Origin: Metapseudomonas otitidis
GTDB taxonomy: Bacteria; Pseudomonadota; Gammaproteobacteria; Pseudomonadales; Pseudomonadaceae
DNA: 64,000 bases
Direction of reading: 5' to 3'
Assembly: GCF_900111835.1 (NCBI RefSeq)
Contig: NZ_FOJP01000005.1
Coordinates: 1-64,000 of the forward strand
This document shows positions 1 through 7,716 of the stretch, in pieces (the stretch's first letter is position 1; each line of letters begins with the position of its first letter). The notes under the pieces are model-generated. The model searched no databases. It was not told where the DNA came from and worked only from the letters and a program-made list of their open reading frames with translations. The position numbers were made by a program, and so were the translations under genes.

Positions 1-94
1 TGACCGGGGGCACGAATTCGCCGCCGATGTAGTTGCCGTAGCGGTCCTTGAAGGAAACGACGGCGCCGGGGGTGCCGGGTTGTGCGTAACGCAT
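1..94 (-). CDS. exaC: Acetaldehyde dehydrogenase ExaC (NAD+-dependent), N-terminal part only
   Basis: Only the first 31 codons lie in the window; the gene continues beyond the left edge. The N-terminus (MRYAQPGTPGAVVSFKDRYG, then NYIGGEFVPPV) has the aldehyde dehydrogenase opening with the typical IGGEFV strand and matches my memory of Pseudomonas ExaC. ExaC is cytoplasmic and oxidises acetaldehyde made by the periplasmic quinoprotein ethanol dehydrogenase to acetate. The ATG is supported by an AGGAGA ribosome-binding site 7 to 8 bases upstream. Catalytic residues are not visible. The ethanol-oxidation genes next door support the name. Family assignment is firm; the exact paralogue is inferred from context. 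Confidence 0.82.
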   Translation of the reverse strand, partial: MRYAQPGTPGAVVSFKDRYGNYIGGEFVPPV

Positions 95-203
95 GCGATG
101 GGCTCTCCTGACGGGGCCTGGCGCCGATACGGGCCAGGGGGTGTGTGGATGCTAGTGGCCACGCCGCCCCCATCGGTATGCGCCCATGGGTGCGGTGGCC
201 TCC

Positions 204-1193
204 TCATTTGGTAGTAGCGCCTTGCAGCACGGCCTGTTCGTAGCGGGGGTAGAGGTGGCTGACGCTGCGCACCAGCTCGAAGCGGCTGAGGCTGACGGCG
301 GCGAAGCGCTCGGGAATCGGCGCGCGGATCAGCTCGTTCATGTCCGCGCCCTGGGCGGCACCCTCGCGCAGCAGGCCGTCGAGCCAGCCCAGGTAGTCGC
401 GCATCTGCTCGAAGGCGGCGGCGTCCTCGGTGACCGGCCCGTGGCCGGGCACCAGGTGCTTCCAGGGCAGCGCCTGGAGCTGGCGCAGGTCGTCGAGCCA
501 GACTTCCAGCCCCGGGCTGTTGGGGGTGGTGAGGGCACGCTGGTAGAACACCAGGTCGCCGGCGAACAGCACGCCGGTGCGCTCGTCGAGGATGGCCAGG
601 TCCGCCCCGGTGTGGCCGCGCAGGGCCAGCAGGCGCAGCGGGTGGCCGCCAACGGTGCGGGTGCCCGCCTGCACGGCCTGGTCCGGCAGGCGCACTTCGG
701 TGCCACGCATCCAGTCGCCCACCAGGCGGTACATGTTCTCGGCCATGGCGTCGCCCTGCTGGCGCAGCAGTTCGGTGGTGCCGGGCAGCGCGGCGATGGG
801 CACGTCGGCGAAGGCCTGGTTGCCGAGCACGTGGTCGGGGTGGTGGTGGGTGTTGAACACCAGCACCACCGGGCGCTCGGTGACCCGGGCGATGGCGCGG
901 CGCAGGCTTTCGCCGTAGCGCCGCGAGGGGCCGGTGTCGATCACCACCACACCGGCATCGGTGACGATGAAGGCGCTGTTGACCACGTTGCCGCCGTTGG
1001 CGCTGCTGAAGTTCTCGGTGCTGCCTTCCAGCAGCCAGGTGTCATCGGCGATGCGCCGGGGTTCCAGGGGGTATTCCGGCTCGGCACGGGACAGCAGCGG
1101 CAGCAGGATCAGGAACACCAGCACCAGCAGGCCCATCGCCGGGCGGGTGGCCACGGGCCGTGGTTCGCGGGGATGGGGCTCGTGATGGCGCAC
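204..1193 (-). CDS. Metallo-beta-lactamase-fold hydrolase, quinoprotein relay system type
   Basis: About 329 aa. I start it at the GTG at 1193 because a perfect AAGGAG lies six bases upstream; a longer in-frame ATG at 1262 would overlap the preceding gene. After a basic N-terminus there is one hydrophobic segment (about residues 20-37: MGLLVLVFLILLPLLSRA), so the domain is probably exported or membrane-anchored. The metal site is complete: HxHxDH in THHHPDH (about residues 116-121), a later GHTGAD histidine, GDLVF and VPGHGP. Proteins of this kind beside PQQ dehydrogenases and SoxYZ-like carriers are named quinoprotein relay system zinc metallohydrolases (SoxH-related). Their substrate is unknown. 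It lies 23 bp after the SoxYZ-like gene, probably in one operon with it and the cytochrome. Confidence 0.82.
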   Translation of the reverse strand: MRHHEPHPREPRPVATRPAMGLLVLVFLILLPLLSRAEPEYPLEPRRIADDTWLLEGSTENFSSANGGNVVNSAFIVTDAGVVVIDTGPSRRYGESLRRAIARVTERPVVLVFNTHHHPDHVLGNQAFADVPIAALPGTTELLRQQGDAMAENMYRLVGDWMRGTEVRLPDQAVQAGTRTVGGHPLRLLALRGHTGADLAILDERTGVLFAGDLVFYQRALTTPNSPGLEVWLDDLRQLQALPWKHLVPGHGPVTEDAAAFEQMRDYLGWLDGLLREGAAQGADMNELIRAPIPERFAAVSLSRFELVRSVSHLYPRYEQAVLQGATTK

Positions 1194-1216
1194 GTCTATC
1201 TCCTTGAGCGCACGGT

Positions 1217-1966
1217 TCAGAAGTCGGCCTCGAACTCGTTGCCGTTGTTGTCCCGCAGCCACAGGTGGGTCGGCTCCGGGGTGCGGGTCTCCAGGCTGAG
1301 GGTGGGGTTCTCGGCCACGGCGGGGAACAGCTCCAGGCTGGCGAGAACCTCGCCCGTGGGGCTGCGCAGTTCGGCCTGGTTGAGGAAGAACTCGGGCACG
1401 CCGCCGACCAGGCCGTTGTCCATGGGGTGGTCGATGCGCAGGCGCAGGCGGCTGGCCCCGTCGTGGGCGAAACGGGCGCCCTGGATGTGCCCGAGGCGCT
1501 GCTCCCAGCCCGGCTGGGCGCGCACCACGCTGGGCGCGGTGCAGCCACCGCCGGCGGCGTCGACCCAGGCGGAGCCGACATGCCAGACACCGTCATCGGT
1601 GAGCGCGGCAACCCGCACGGCGGTGGCTTGCTCGACACGGATGCGCACGGCCACCACCGGCAGCACCCGCTCGCCGGGGCGAAAATCGAAGATCCGCGGG
1701 ATGGGATTGAGCTCGGCCCAGGCCACCAGCCGCCGTACCGGTCCGGGCAGCCCCCGGGCGTCGACCTGGATCGGCACCTGCCGGGCGTCCTCGGCGAAGG
1801 GCGGGGCCTGCAGCACCACGCGCGAGTCGAAGACGAAGGGGGCACCTTCGAGGATGCGCTGGTGGTGGTAGGCCCACATCACCGAGGGCACCGGGTCCGG
1901 GCCCGGATCGGGAGCGGCCTGGACGTTCAGGCACACCCCCAGGGCCAGTGGCAGCCAGCGGCGCAT
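1217..1966 (-). CDS. Quinoprotein dehydrogenase-associated SoxYZ-like carrier (fused SoxY-SoxZ)
   Basis: 249 aa with an N-terminal signal peptide (MRRWLPLALGVCLNVQA), so periplasmic. The first half resembles SoxY and ends in a glycine-rich loop with one cysteine (AAGGGC, Cys142). In Sox systems the equivalent SoxY cysteine carries the covalent sulfur substrate. The second half resembles SoxZ and contains its HPMDNG motif (His180). In thiosulfate oxidisers SoxY and SoxZ are separate subunits; here they form one chain. No soxAX, soxB or soxCD is visible, so thiosulfate oxidation is unlikely. It is followed after 23 bp by the metallohydrolase and preceded closely by the cytochrome gene. What is loaded on the cysteine is unknown. 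Confidence 0.85.
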   Translation of the reverse strand: MRRWLPLALGVCLNVQAAPDPGPDPVPSVMWAYHHQRILEGAPFVFDSRVVLQAPPFAEDARQVPIQVDARGLPGPVRRLVAWAELNPIPRIFDFRPGERVLPVVAVRIRVEQATAVRVAALTDDGVWHVGSAWVDAAGGGCTAPSVVRAQPGWEQRLGHIQGARFAHDGASRLRLRIDHPMDNGLVGGVPEFFLNQAELRSPTGEVLASLELFPAVAENPTLSLETRTPEPTHLWLRDNNGNEFEADF

Positions 1967-1969
1967 GGC

Positions 1970-2410
1970 TCACTCGTCCACGTGGACGCTTTCCAGGTAG
2001 GAGCGGATGGCCCAGAGCGCTTCCTGGCTGAGGAAGTCGGCCATCTTCGGCATGTACACGGCCCCATCGCGAACGGCGCCGTTGATCACCCGCTCCTTGA
2101 ACCACTCGTCACCGCTGGCGTCGGTCTCCAGGTAGCGCAGGTCGGGGGCGATGCCGCCGGACTTGGCTTCCAGGCCATGGCAGCGAGCGCAGTTCTGGTT
2201 GTAGGCCGAGGCGCCGATCTCCACCGCCAGGGCGTTCTTCTCGTAGGGGGCGCGGTAGGGGTTGGTTTCGCGCCATTCCTTGCCCAGGGGCTCGAGGCCT
2301 TCGGTGTTCACCGCCTGGGGCACCACGTCGCCGTGGGCCAGGGCCAGGCCGGACAGGCCCATGCCGGCGAGCAGCAGCAGACCGCGCAGGGTGTTCTTGT
2401 TGTTGTGCAT
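1970..2410 (-). CDS. exaB: Cytochrome c550, electron acceptor of the quinoprotein ethanol dehydrogenase
   Basis: 146 aa from the ATG at 2410, which has GAGGA eight bases upstream; an ATG 10 codons earlier is less likely. It has a signal peptide (LLLLAGMGLSGLALA), one haem-binding CARCH (Cys74, Cys77, His78), and methionines in YMPKM (120 and 123) that can supply the axial ligand. It is a periplasmic mono-haem class I cytochrome. In P. aeruginosa ExaB takes electrons from ExaA and passes them to the terminal oxidase. Here it is divergent from exaA rather than directly downstream, and it heads the operon with the SoxYZ-like and metallohydrolase genes. Confidence 0.85.
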   Translation of the reverse strand: MHNNKNTLRGLLLLAGMGLSGLALAHGDVVPQAVNTEGLEPLGKEWRETNPYRAPYEKNALAVEIGASAYNQNCARCHGLEAKSGGIAPDLRYLETDASGDEWFKERVINGAVRDGAVYMPKMADFLSQEALWAIRSYLESVHVDE

Positions 2411-2718
2411 GACTTCCATCCTCATCGAGATGCTGGGCAAGGCAACGCTCGCCTGGAGCGTGGTGCCGAGGATGGTAAGGAGGCCCCCAGGGGCCCCGAA
2501 TGCTGCTTTGGTGGGCGCGCCCTACTCCCTTGGTAGCAGGCCCCGGGGAGGTGCCGGGGGAGGCTTTGGCAGCAAGTCCAAGTCATGTCCGGACTGGGAA
2601 TTTTTCCCGGCCATCGCGGGAGTTTTTCCGTATCCCGGCAAGGGGGTCGCTTCCACTATGCGATACGCCAGGACGCCAGGTGGCGCACTGGTCCTCAACG
2701 ACCACGGGAACCACAAAG
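2411..2718. promoter_or_regulatory. Divergent control region between cytochrome c550 and exaA
   Basis: This 308-bp gap must hold both divergent promoters. GGGAATTTTTCCC begins at 2596 and a second copy, GGGAGTTTTTCC, begins at 2618. They are exactly 22 bp apart (two helical turns), and the first is itself palindromic. This is the arrangement expected of a dimeric activator on one DNA face. In P. aeruginosa exaA needs a dedicated two-component regulator, but I cannot say that these repeats are its site. No convincing sigma-70 hexamers stand out. Confidence 0.4.
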
Positions 2719-4584
2719 ATGACAACAAGATCGCTCCCCCACTCCCCGCTGGCCCTCGCCGTCAAGGGTCTGCTCCTCGCCGGCGGCCTGGCTGCCACCA
2801 GCGCTGCCTTCGCCAAGAACGTCACCTGGGAAGACATCGCCAACGACCATGTCTCGGTCAAGGACGTGCTGCAGTACGGCATGGGCACCAATGCCCAGCG
2901 CTGGAGCCCCCTGGCCCAGGTGAACGACAAGAACGTGTTCAAGCTGGTGCCGGCCTGGTCCTTCTCCTTCGGTGACGAGAAGCAGCGCGGCCAGGAGTCC
3001 CAGGCCATCGTCAGTGACGGGGTGATCTACGTCACCGCTTCCTATTCCCGCGTGTTCGCGCTGGACGCCAAGACCGGCAAGCGCCTGTGGGTCTACAACC
3101 ACCGCCTGCCGGCCGACATCCGTCCGTGCTGCGACGTGGTCAACCGGGGCGCCGCGATCTTCGGCGACAAGATCTTCTTCGGCACCCTGGACGGCCGCCT
3201 GGTGGCGCTGAACAAGGACACCGGCAAGGTGGTGTGGAACAAGAAATTCGGCGACCACACGGCGGGCTACACCATGACCGGCGCGCCGACCCTCATCAAG
3301 GACCAGAAGACCGGCAAGGTGCTGCTGATCCACGGCAGCTCCGGTGACGAATTCGGCGTGGTCGGCCAGCTGTTCGCCCGCGACCCGGACACCGGCGAGG
3401 AAGTCTGGATGCGCCCCTTCGTCGAGGGCCACATGGGCCGCCTGAACGGCAAGGACAGCACCCCCACCGGCGATGTGAAGGCCCCCTCCTGGCCGGACGA
3501 CAAGGACTCCCCCACCGGCAAGGTGGAAGCCTGGAGCCACGGCGGCGGCGCCCCCTGGCAGAGCGCCAGCTTCGACGCCGAGACCAACACCATCATCGTC
3601 GGCGCCGGCAACCCAGGCCCCTGGAACACCTGGGCGCGCACCGCCAAGGGCGGCAACCCCCACGACTACGACAGCCTCTACACCTCCGGCCAGGTGGGCG
3701 TGGACCCGAGCACCGGCGAGGTGAAGTGGTTCTACCAGCACACCCCGAACGACGCCTGGGACTTCTCCGGCAACAACGAGCTGGTGCTGTTCGACTACAA
3801 GGGCAAGGACGGCAAGACCGTGAAGGCCACCGCCCACGCCGACCGCAACGGCTTCTTCTATGTGGTGGACCGCACCAACGGCAAGCTGCAGAACGCCTTC
3901 CCCTTCGTCGACAACATCACCTGGGCCAGCCATATCGACCTGAAGACCGGTCGCCCGGTGGAGAACGAAGGCCAGCGTCCGCCGCTGCCCGAGCCGGGCC
4001 AGAAGCACGGCAAGCCGGTGGAGGTCTCCCCGCCCTTCCTCGGCGGCAAGAACTGGAACCCGATGGCCTACAGCCAGGACACCGGCCTGTTCTACGTGCC
4101 GGCCAACAACTGGAAGGAGGACTACTGGACCGAGGAGGTGAACTACAAGAAGGGTTCCGCCTACCTGGGCATGGGCTTCCGCATCAAGCGCATGTACGAC
4201 GACCACGTCGGCAGCCTGCGAGCCATGGACCCGACCACCGGCAAGGTGGTGTGGGAGCACAACGAGCACCTGCCGCTGTGGGCCGGCGTGCTGGCCACCA
4301 AGGGCAACCTGGTGTTCACCGGCACCGGCGACGGCTTCCTCAAGGCCTTCGATGCGAAGACCGGCAAGGAGCTGTGGAAATTCCAGACCGGCAGCGGGAT
4401 CGTCTCCCCGCCCATCACCTGGGAACAGGATGGCGAGCAGTACATCGGCGTGACCGTCGGCTACGGCGGTGCCGTGCCCCTGTGGGGCGGCGACATGGCC
4501 GAGCTGACCAAGCCGGTCGCCCAGGGCGGTTCCTTCTGGGTGTTCAAGCTGCCCAGTTGGGACAACAAGACCGCCAGCCGCTGA
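2719..4584 (+). CDS. exaA: PQQ-dependent quinoprotein ethanol dehydrogenase (periplasmic, calcium type predicted)
   Basis: 621 aa, the usual length for this family (ExaA about 623). A signal peptide ends near Ala32 (SAAFA). The sequence shows repeated propeller-blade motifs (DPx[17 protein letters not shown]). It has the adjacent cysteines Cys137-Cys138 in [10 protein letters not shown], which form the vicinal disulfide next to PQQ. The catalytic base is Asp348 in [11 protein letters not shown]. Two residues later is Ser350; lanthanide-dependent relatives (PedH, XoxF) carry aspartate there, so a calcium enzyme is predicted. It oxidises ethanol and other alcohols to aldehydes and passes electrons to the divergently encoded cytochrome c550. 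The ATG was chosen because it gives a clean signal peptide; the upstream SD is weak. Confidence 0.93.
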   Translation: MTTRSLPHSPLALAVKGLLLAGGLAATSAAFAKNVTWEDIANDHVSVKDVLQYGMGTNAQRWSPLAQVNDKNVFKLVPAWSFSFGDEKQRGQESQAIVSDGVIYVTASYSRVFALDAKTGKRLWVYNHRLPADIRPCCDVVNRGAAIFGDKIFFGTLDGRLVALNKDTGKVVWNKKFGDHTAGYTMTGAPTLIKDQKTGKVLLIHGSSGDEFGVVGQLFARDPDTGEEVWMRPFVEGHMGRLNGKDSTPTGDVKAPSWPDDKDSPTGKVEAWSHGGGAPWQSASFDAETNTIIVGAGNPGPWNTWARTAKGGNPHDYDSLYTSGQVGVDPSTGEVKWFYQHTPNDAWDFSGNNELVLFDYKGKDGKTVKATAHADRNGFFYVVDRTNGKLQNAFPFVDNITWASHIDLKTGRPVENEGQRPPLPEPGQKHGKPVEVSPPFLGGKNWNPMAYSQDTGLFYVPANNWKEDYWTEEVNYKKGSAYLGMGFRIKRMYDDHVGSLRAMDPTTGKVVWEHNEHLPLWAGVLATKGNLVFTGTGDGFLKAFDAKTGKELWKFQTGSGIVSPPITWEQDGEQYIGVTVGYGGAVPLWGGDMAELTKPVAQGGSFWVFKLPSWDNKTASR

Positions 4585-4592
4585 CCATCCTC

Positions 4593-4622
4593 ACCGGCGC
4601 GCCCTCGGGTGCGCCGGTTCTC
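4593..4622 (+). terminator. GC-rich hairpin after exaA (possible terminator or attenuator)
   Basis: ACCGGCGC at 4593-4600 pairs perfectly with GCGCCGGT at 4611-4618 around a 10-base loop, followed by TCTCGTT. The T-run is poor, so it may only partly stop transcription into the pentapeptide gene, or protect the exaA mRNA 3' end. Confidence 0.45.
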
Positions 4623-4637
4623 GTTCCGGGAGCTGCC

Positions 4638-5324
4638 ATGAACTACCTGCCCATGTTCCTTCCCCTGCTCATGCTGGTCTTCGGCCTCGCCTGGGCCCAG
4701 CCCGAACCCACCCAGCCCGCCGCCGACGACAGCGATGCCGACGCCGTGCGCGTGATCGACGGTTGCCGCCTGGAACCCGGCGCCCACTGCCCGGGGGCCA
4801 ACCTGTCCAACGCCGACCTGAGCAACCTGGACCTGCGCCGCATCGACCTGTCCGGGGCCAACCTGGCCGGTGCCAACCTGCGCCATGCCAACCTCGACCT
4901 GGCCAACCTGGAGAAAGCCCGGCTGGTGGGCGCCAACCTCACCCGCGCCAGCCTGCAGCAGACCAACCTGCGCCTGGCCGACCTCAGCGACGCGCACCTG
5001 ATGGCCATCCAGGGCTGGGGCCTGTTCGGCCAGGGCGCACAGTTCAAGGGGGCCGACCTGACCGGTGCCTACCTGGAATTCGCTCGCCTCTCCGGCGCCA
5101 AGCTGCACGACGTGAACCTGCAGGCGGCCGACCTGGAGATGACCTTCCTCAGCCGCGCCGACCTCAAGGGCGCCCGCCTCAACGACGCCAACCTGCAGGA
5201 GGCCAAGCTCGCCGACGCCAACCTGGAGAACGCCGACCTTAGCGGCACCCGCCAGCACTACGCCTCGTTCCAGGGCGTGAACATGGAAGGTTGCACCGCC
5301 TGCCCCCAGGATTGGGAGAAGTAA
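4638..5324 (+). CDS. Exported pentapeptide-repeat protein
   Basis: 228 aa with a signal peptide (YLPMFLPLLMLVFGLAWA). From about residue 50 to 215 it is built of A(D/N)LXX pentapeptides (ANLSNADLSNLDL, ANLAGANLRHANL and similar), which fold as a right-handed quadrilateral beta-helix. Cysteines occur near both ends: Cys43 and Cys50 (GCRLEPGAHC) and a C-terminal CTAC. They could form disulfides in the periplasm. A GGGAG lies five bases before the ATG. It follows exaA by 53 bp and is probably partly co-transcribed. Function unknown; a DNA-mimic (Qnr-type) role is unlikely for an exported protein. A scaffold or accessory role for the quinoprotein chain is only a guess. Confidence 0.8.
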   Translation: MNYLPMFLPLLMLVFGLAWAQPEPTQPAADDSDADAVRVIDGCRLEPGAHCPGANLSNADLSNLDLRRIDLSGANLAGANLRHANLDLANLEKARLVGANLTRASLQQTNLRLADLSDAHLMAIQGWGLFGQGAQFKGADLTGAYLEFARLSGAKLHDVNLQAADLEMTFLSRADLKGARLNDANLQEAKLADANLENADLSGTRQHYASFQGVNMEGCTACPQDWEK

Positions 5325-5350
5325 CCGTCACTCCACACGCGTTTCTGCAA

Positions 5351-5374
5351 GGGGCCAGGGATGGCCCCTTTTTT
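5351..5374 (+). terminator. Rho-independent terminator after the pentapeptide gene
   Basis: GGGGCC (5351-5356) pairs with GGCCCC (5363-5368) around AGGGAT and is followed by six T. It closes the exaA/pentapeptide transcription unit. Confidence 0.85.
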
Positions 5375-5427
5375 ATGTCCGGGTACACCAGCCATTCGGT
5401 GGATCGATTAAGCACACAGCCCGCAAC

Positions 5428-5669
5428 GATGGGCTTCGCACAGCTCAGCCCATCCTACGAACCGAGCCGCCGCAGGATGCGGTGAGCTGTGCGAACCGCA
5501 TCAATCCGAGGCGCCCGGCACGGCGGCGGTGGTGGACCGGTGGAGCGCGATGGGCTTCGCACAGCTCAGCCCATCCTACGAATGGAGCAGCCGTAGGATG
5601 CGGTGAGCTCGGCGAACCGCATCAATCCGAGGCGCCCGGTGCGGCGGCGGGAGTGGATCGGTGGAGTGC
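5428..5669. repeat. Two tandem copies of a 121-bp unit, each with an internal inverted repeat
   Basis: Copy 1 is 5428-5548 and copy 2 is 5549-5669, with only scattered differences. Each starts GATGGGCTTCGCACAGCTCA. Each contains TTCGCACAGCTCAGCCCATCCTAC-like and GTAGGATGCGGTGAGCTNNGCGAA-like arms about 20 bp apart, so a single strand can fold into a long hairpin. The shape is that of a palindromic extragenic (REP/BIME-type) element, here duplicated in tandem. No gene is plausible in it. Confidence 0.8.
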
Positions 5670-5694
5670 GATCCCCCTGCGCCACCTGAGCGCC

Positions 5695-5761
5695 CCCGTA
5701 GCCCGGACTTCAGTCCGGGAATGGCTGCACCGGCTTCCTGGGCTGAAGCCCAGGCTACGGG
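5695..5761. repeat. REP-type inverted pair (BIME-like)
   Basis: Two short hairpins point toward each other: CCCGGACTTCAGTCCGGG and CCTGGGCTGAAGCCCAGG. The whole element is closed by CCCGTAGCC at the left and GGCTACGGG at the right. A single copy of the same hairpin family occurs at 34419-34451, which shows it is a dispersed genomic repeat. Confidence 0.82.
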
Positions 5762-5774
5762 CGGAGCGCCCCGC

Positions 5775-5803
5775 AAACGAAAAGAGGCGCACAGGTGCGC
5801 CTC
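5775..5803 (-). terminator. Terminator of the ammonium transporter gene
   Basis: On the minus strand GAGGCGCAC and GTGCGCCTC (5784-5803) form a near-perfect stem followed by TTTTCGTTT. It lies 20 bp beyond the amtB stop codon. Confidence 0.8.
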
Positions 5804-5822
5804 TCCGTGCCCGCTGCCGGGG

Positions 5823-7031
5823 TCAATCCTGGCTGGTGGCGCCGATGCGGTGGATCGACAGGTCAGCGCCGTAATACTCCTGCTCCTGGCTGAGGCGGAT
5901 GCCCAGGGTCTTCTTCAGCAGGCCATACACGGCGAAGCCCCCCACCAGCGCCACCACCAGGCCCAGCGCGGTGCCGATGAACTGGCTGGCGAGGCTGACG
6001 CCGCCGAGGCCGCCCAGGGCCTGCTGGCCGAAGACGCCGCAGGCGATACCGCCCCAGGCGCCGCACAGGCCGTGCAGGGGCCAGACGCCGAGGACGTCGT
6101 CGATCTTCCATTTCACCTGGGTGGCGGTGAAGGCCCAGACGAACAGCCCACCGGCGATGGCGCCGGTGGCCAGGGCGCCCACCGGGTGCATCAGGTCGGA
6201 GCCGGCGCACACCGCCACCAGGCCGGCCAGCGGCCCGTTGTGCAGGAAGCCGGGGTCGTTGCGGCCCACCAGCAGCGAGGCCGCCGTGCCGCCCACCATG
6301 GCCATCAGCGAGTTGACCGCCACCAAGCCGCTGACGCCCTGCAAGGTCTGGGCGCTCATGACGTTGAAGCCGAACCAGCCGACGATGAGGATCCACGAGC
6401 CGAGGGCCAGGAACGGGATGTTCGACGGGGCGAAGGCGATCAGCCGGCCGTCGCGGTAGCGGCCATCGCGGCGGCCCAGCAGCAGCACCGCGCCGAAGGC
6501 CAGCCAGCCGCCCACGGCATGCACCACCACCGAGCCGGCGAAGTCATGGAAGCTGGCGCCGAAGCTGGCTTTCAGCCAGTCCTGCAGGCCGAAGTTGCCG
6601 TTCCAGATCAGCCCTTCGAAGAAGGGGTAGACGAAGGCGACGATCAGCGCGGTGGCGCACAGCTGCGGACCGAACTTGGCGCGCTCGGCGATGCCGCCGG
6701 AGATGATCGCGGGGATGGCGGCGGCGAAGGTCAGCAGGAAGAAGAACTTCACCAGCGCGTAGCCGTGGTCCTCCGCCAGGACGGCGGCCGGCTGCAGGAA
6801 GTTGACCCCGTAGGCCACCCAGTAGCCGATGAAGAAGTAGGCCAGGGTGGAGACGGCGAAGTCCGAGAGGATCTTCGACAGGGCGTTGACCTGGTTCTTC
6901 TGCCGCACGGTGCCGACTTCGAGGAAGGCAAAGCCGGCGTGCATGGCCAGGACCATGACCGCACCCATCAGGATGAACAGGGTATTGGAGCCGTGGATCA
7001 GGGTTTGCACGGCGCTGTTGAGGTTTTCCAT
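5823..7031 (-). CDS. amtB: Ammonium transporter (Amt family)
   Basis: 402 aa from the ATG at 7031 (MENLNSAVQTL). In-frame starts at 7052 and 7094 are possible; none has a strong SD. About eleven membrane helices are visible, with family motifs GGIAERAKF, DFAGSVVVHAVGG (conserved pore histidine), GWFGFNVMSA and GAWGGIACGVFGQQALGG. It moves ammonium or ammonia across the inner membrane. No glnK lies beside it, unlike the standard glnK-amtB operon, so this may be a second or differently regulated Amt. The short periplasmic N-terminus without a cleavable signal resembles shorter bacterial Amt paralogues. Confidence 0.88.
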   Translation of the reverse strand: MENLNSAVQTLIHGSNTLFILMGAVMVLAMHAGFAFLEVGTVRQKNQVNALSKILSDFAVSTLAYFFIGYWVAYGVNFLQPAAVLAEDHGYALVKFFFLLTFAAAIPAIISGGIAERAKFGPQLCATALIVAFVYPFFEGLIWNGNFGLQDWLKASFGASFHDFAGSVVVHAVGGWLAFGAVLLLGRRDGRYRDGRLIAFAPSNIPFLALGSWILIVGWFGFNVMSAQTLQGVSGLVAVNSLMAMVGGTAASLLVGRNDPGFLHNGPLAGLVAVCAGSDLMHPVGALATGAIAGGLFVWAFTATQVKWKIDDVLGVWPLHGLCGAWGGIACGVFGQQALGGLGGVSLASQFIGTALGLVVALVGGFAVYGLLKKTLGIRLSQEQEYYGADLSIHRIGATSQD

Positions 7032-7400
7032 CGAGAGGGGGCTCTCCGGCATTGAAAGGGCACCAAGAAAGGTCACAGCACCATCACAGCGCACCAGACT
7101 GATGCCACCCCACCGGGGACCGCTCCCTGGCGATGCCCCGCAACGGGGCGAAAGGCAGTGTGAAGCATCAGCTGACTCATGACTTTTTCTTTATTTATCA
7201 GTCGCTTGACCAATCAAGCGTGCACCTCGGCAGGCCGCCTTGCCGCTCGATAACGGGGCGTTTTCCAGCCGGGCGCACCAGGGCAAAGCAAGCCGCATAC
7301 CAAGGCACGACGGGTGTTGGCGGACGGCCGGGCAAATTTCCCCTGAACCCTTTGCGCCAGGCAGGACTCAGAACTCCTGAGCCTTTCAAGGAGAACCGCC
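7032..7400. other. Intergenic region between amtB and the DUF883 gene
   Basis: A 369-bp divergent gap. The stretch 7176-7220 is clearly AT-rich compared with its surroundings (GACTTTTTCTTTATTTATCAG, then TTGACCAATC) and probably holds a promoter, but I could not align a convincing -35/-10 or sigma-54 site for amtB. An AAGGAG precedes the rightward gene. No other gene is seen. Confidence 0.4.
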
Positions 7401-7715
7401 ATGCCCCGCAACAACGCCTCCCGCGCCCAGGATGACCTGATCGCCGAATTCCAGGCCCTCGTCGGCGACACCGAGAAACTGCTGCAGCACACCGCGAGCC
7501 TGGCCGGCGAGCAGGCCGAGGACCTCCGCCTGCAGATCCACGATTCCCTCAAGCGCGCCCGGGAAACCCTGAACCTCGCGGAAGAACGCCTGGTGGACAA
7601 GGGCAAGGCCGCCGTCGCCGCCACCGAGGGCTACGTGCAGGAGCACCCGTGGCAGACCATCGGCCTTGCCGCCGGGGTCGGCTTCCTGCTCGGCCTGCTG
7701 GCCAACCGTCGCTGA
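7401..7715 (+). CDS. DUF883 / ElaB-YqjD family membrane-anchored ribosome-associated protein
   Basis: 104 aa. A long amphipathic helix (residues 5-75) precedes HPWQTIGLAAGVGFLLGLLANRR, the C-terminal glycine-zipper membrane anchor and basic tail typical of ElaB/YqjD/DUF883 proteins. In E. coli YqjD binds stationary-phase ribosomes at the inner membrane. AAGGAG lies seven bases before the ATG. The next gene starts one base after this stop, and the third overlaps it, giving a tight operon of the yqjD-yqjE-yqjK kind. Confidence 0.87.
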   Translation: MPRNNASRAQDDLIAEFQALVGDTEKLLQHTASLAGEQAEDLRLQIHDSLKRARETLNLAEERLVDKGKAAVAATEGYVQEHPWQTIGLAAGVGFLLGLLANRR

Positions 7716-7716
7716 C

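Noticed and set aside
1217-1966. SoxYZ-like protein taken as evidence for thiosulfate oxidation
   Set aside because: No soxAX, soxB or soxCD in the window; the fused carrier belongs to the quinoprotein-associated group.
4638-5324. Pentapeptide protein considered as a Qnr-type quinolone resistance protein
   Set aside because: It has an export signal and lies in an ethanol-oxidation cluster, whereas Qnr proteins act on cytoplasmic gyrase.
5428-5669. Tandem repeat considered as a CRISPR array
   Set aside because: Only two 121-bp units with no short constant repeat/variable spacer pattern and no cas genes.
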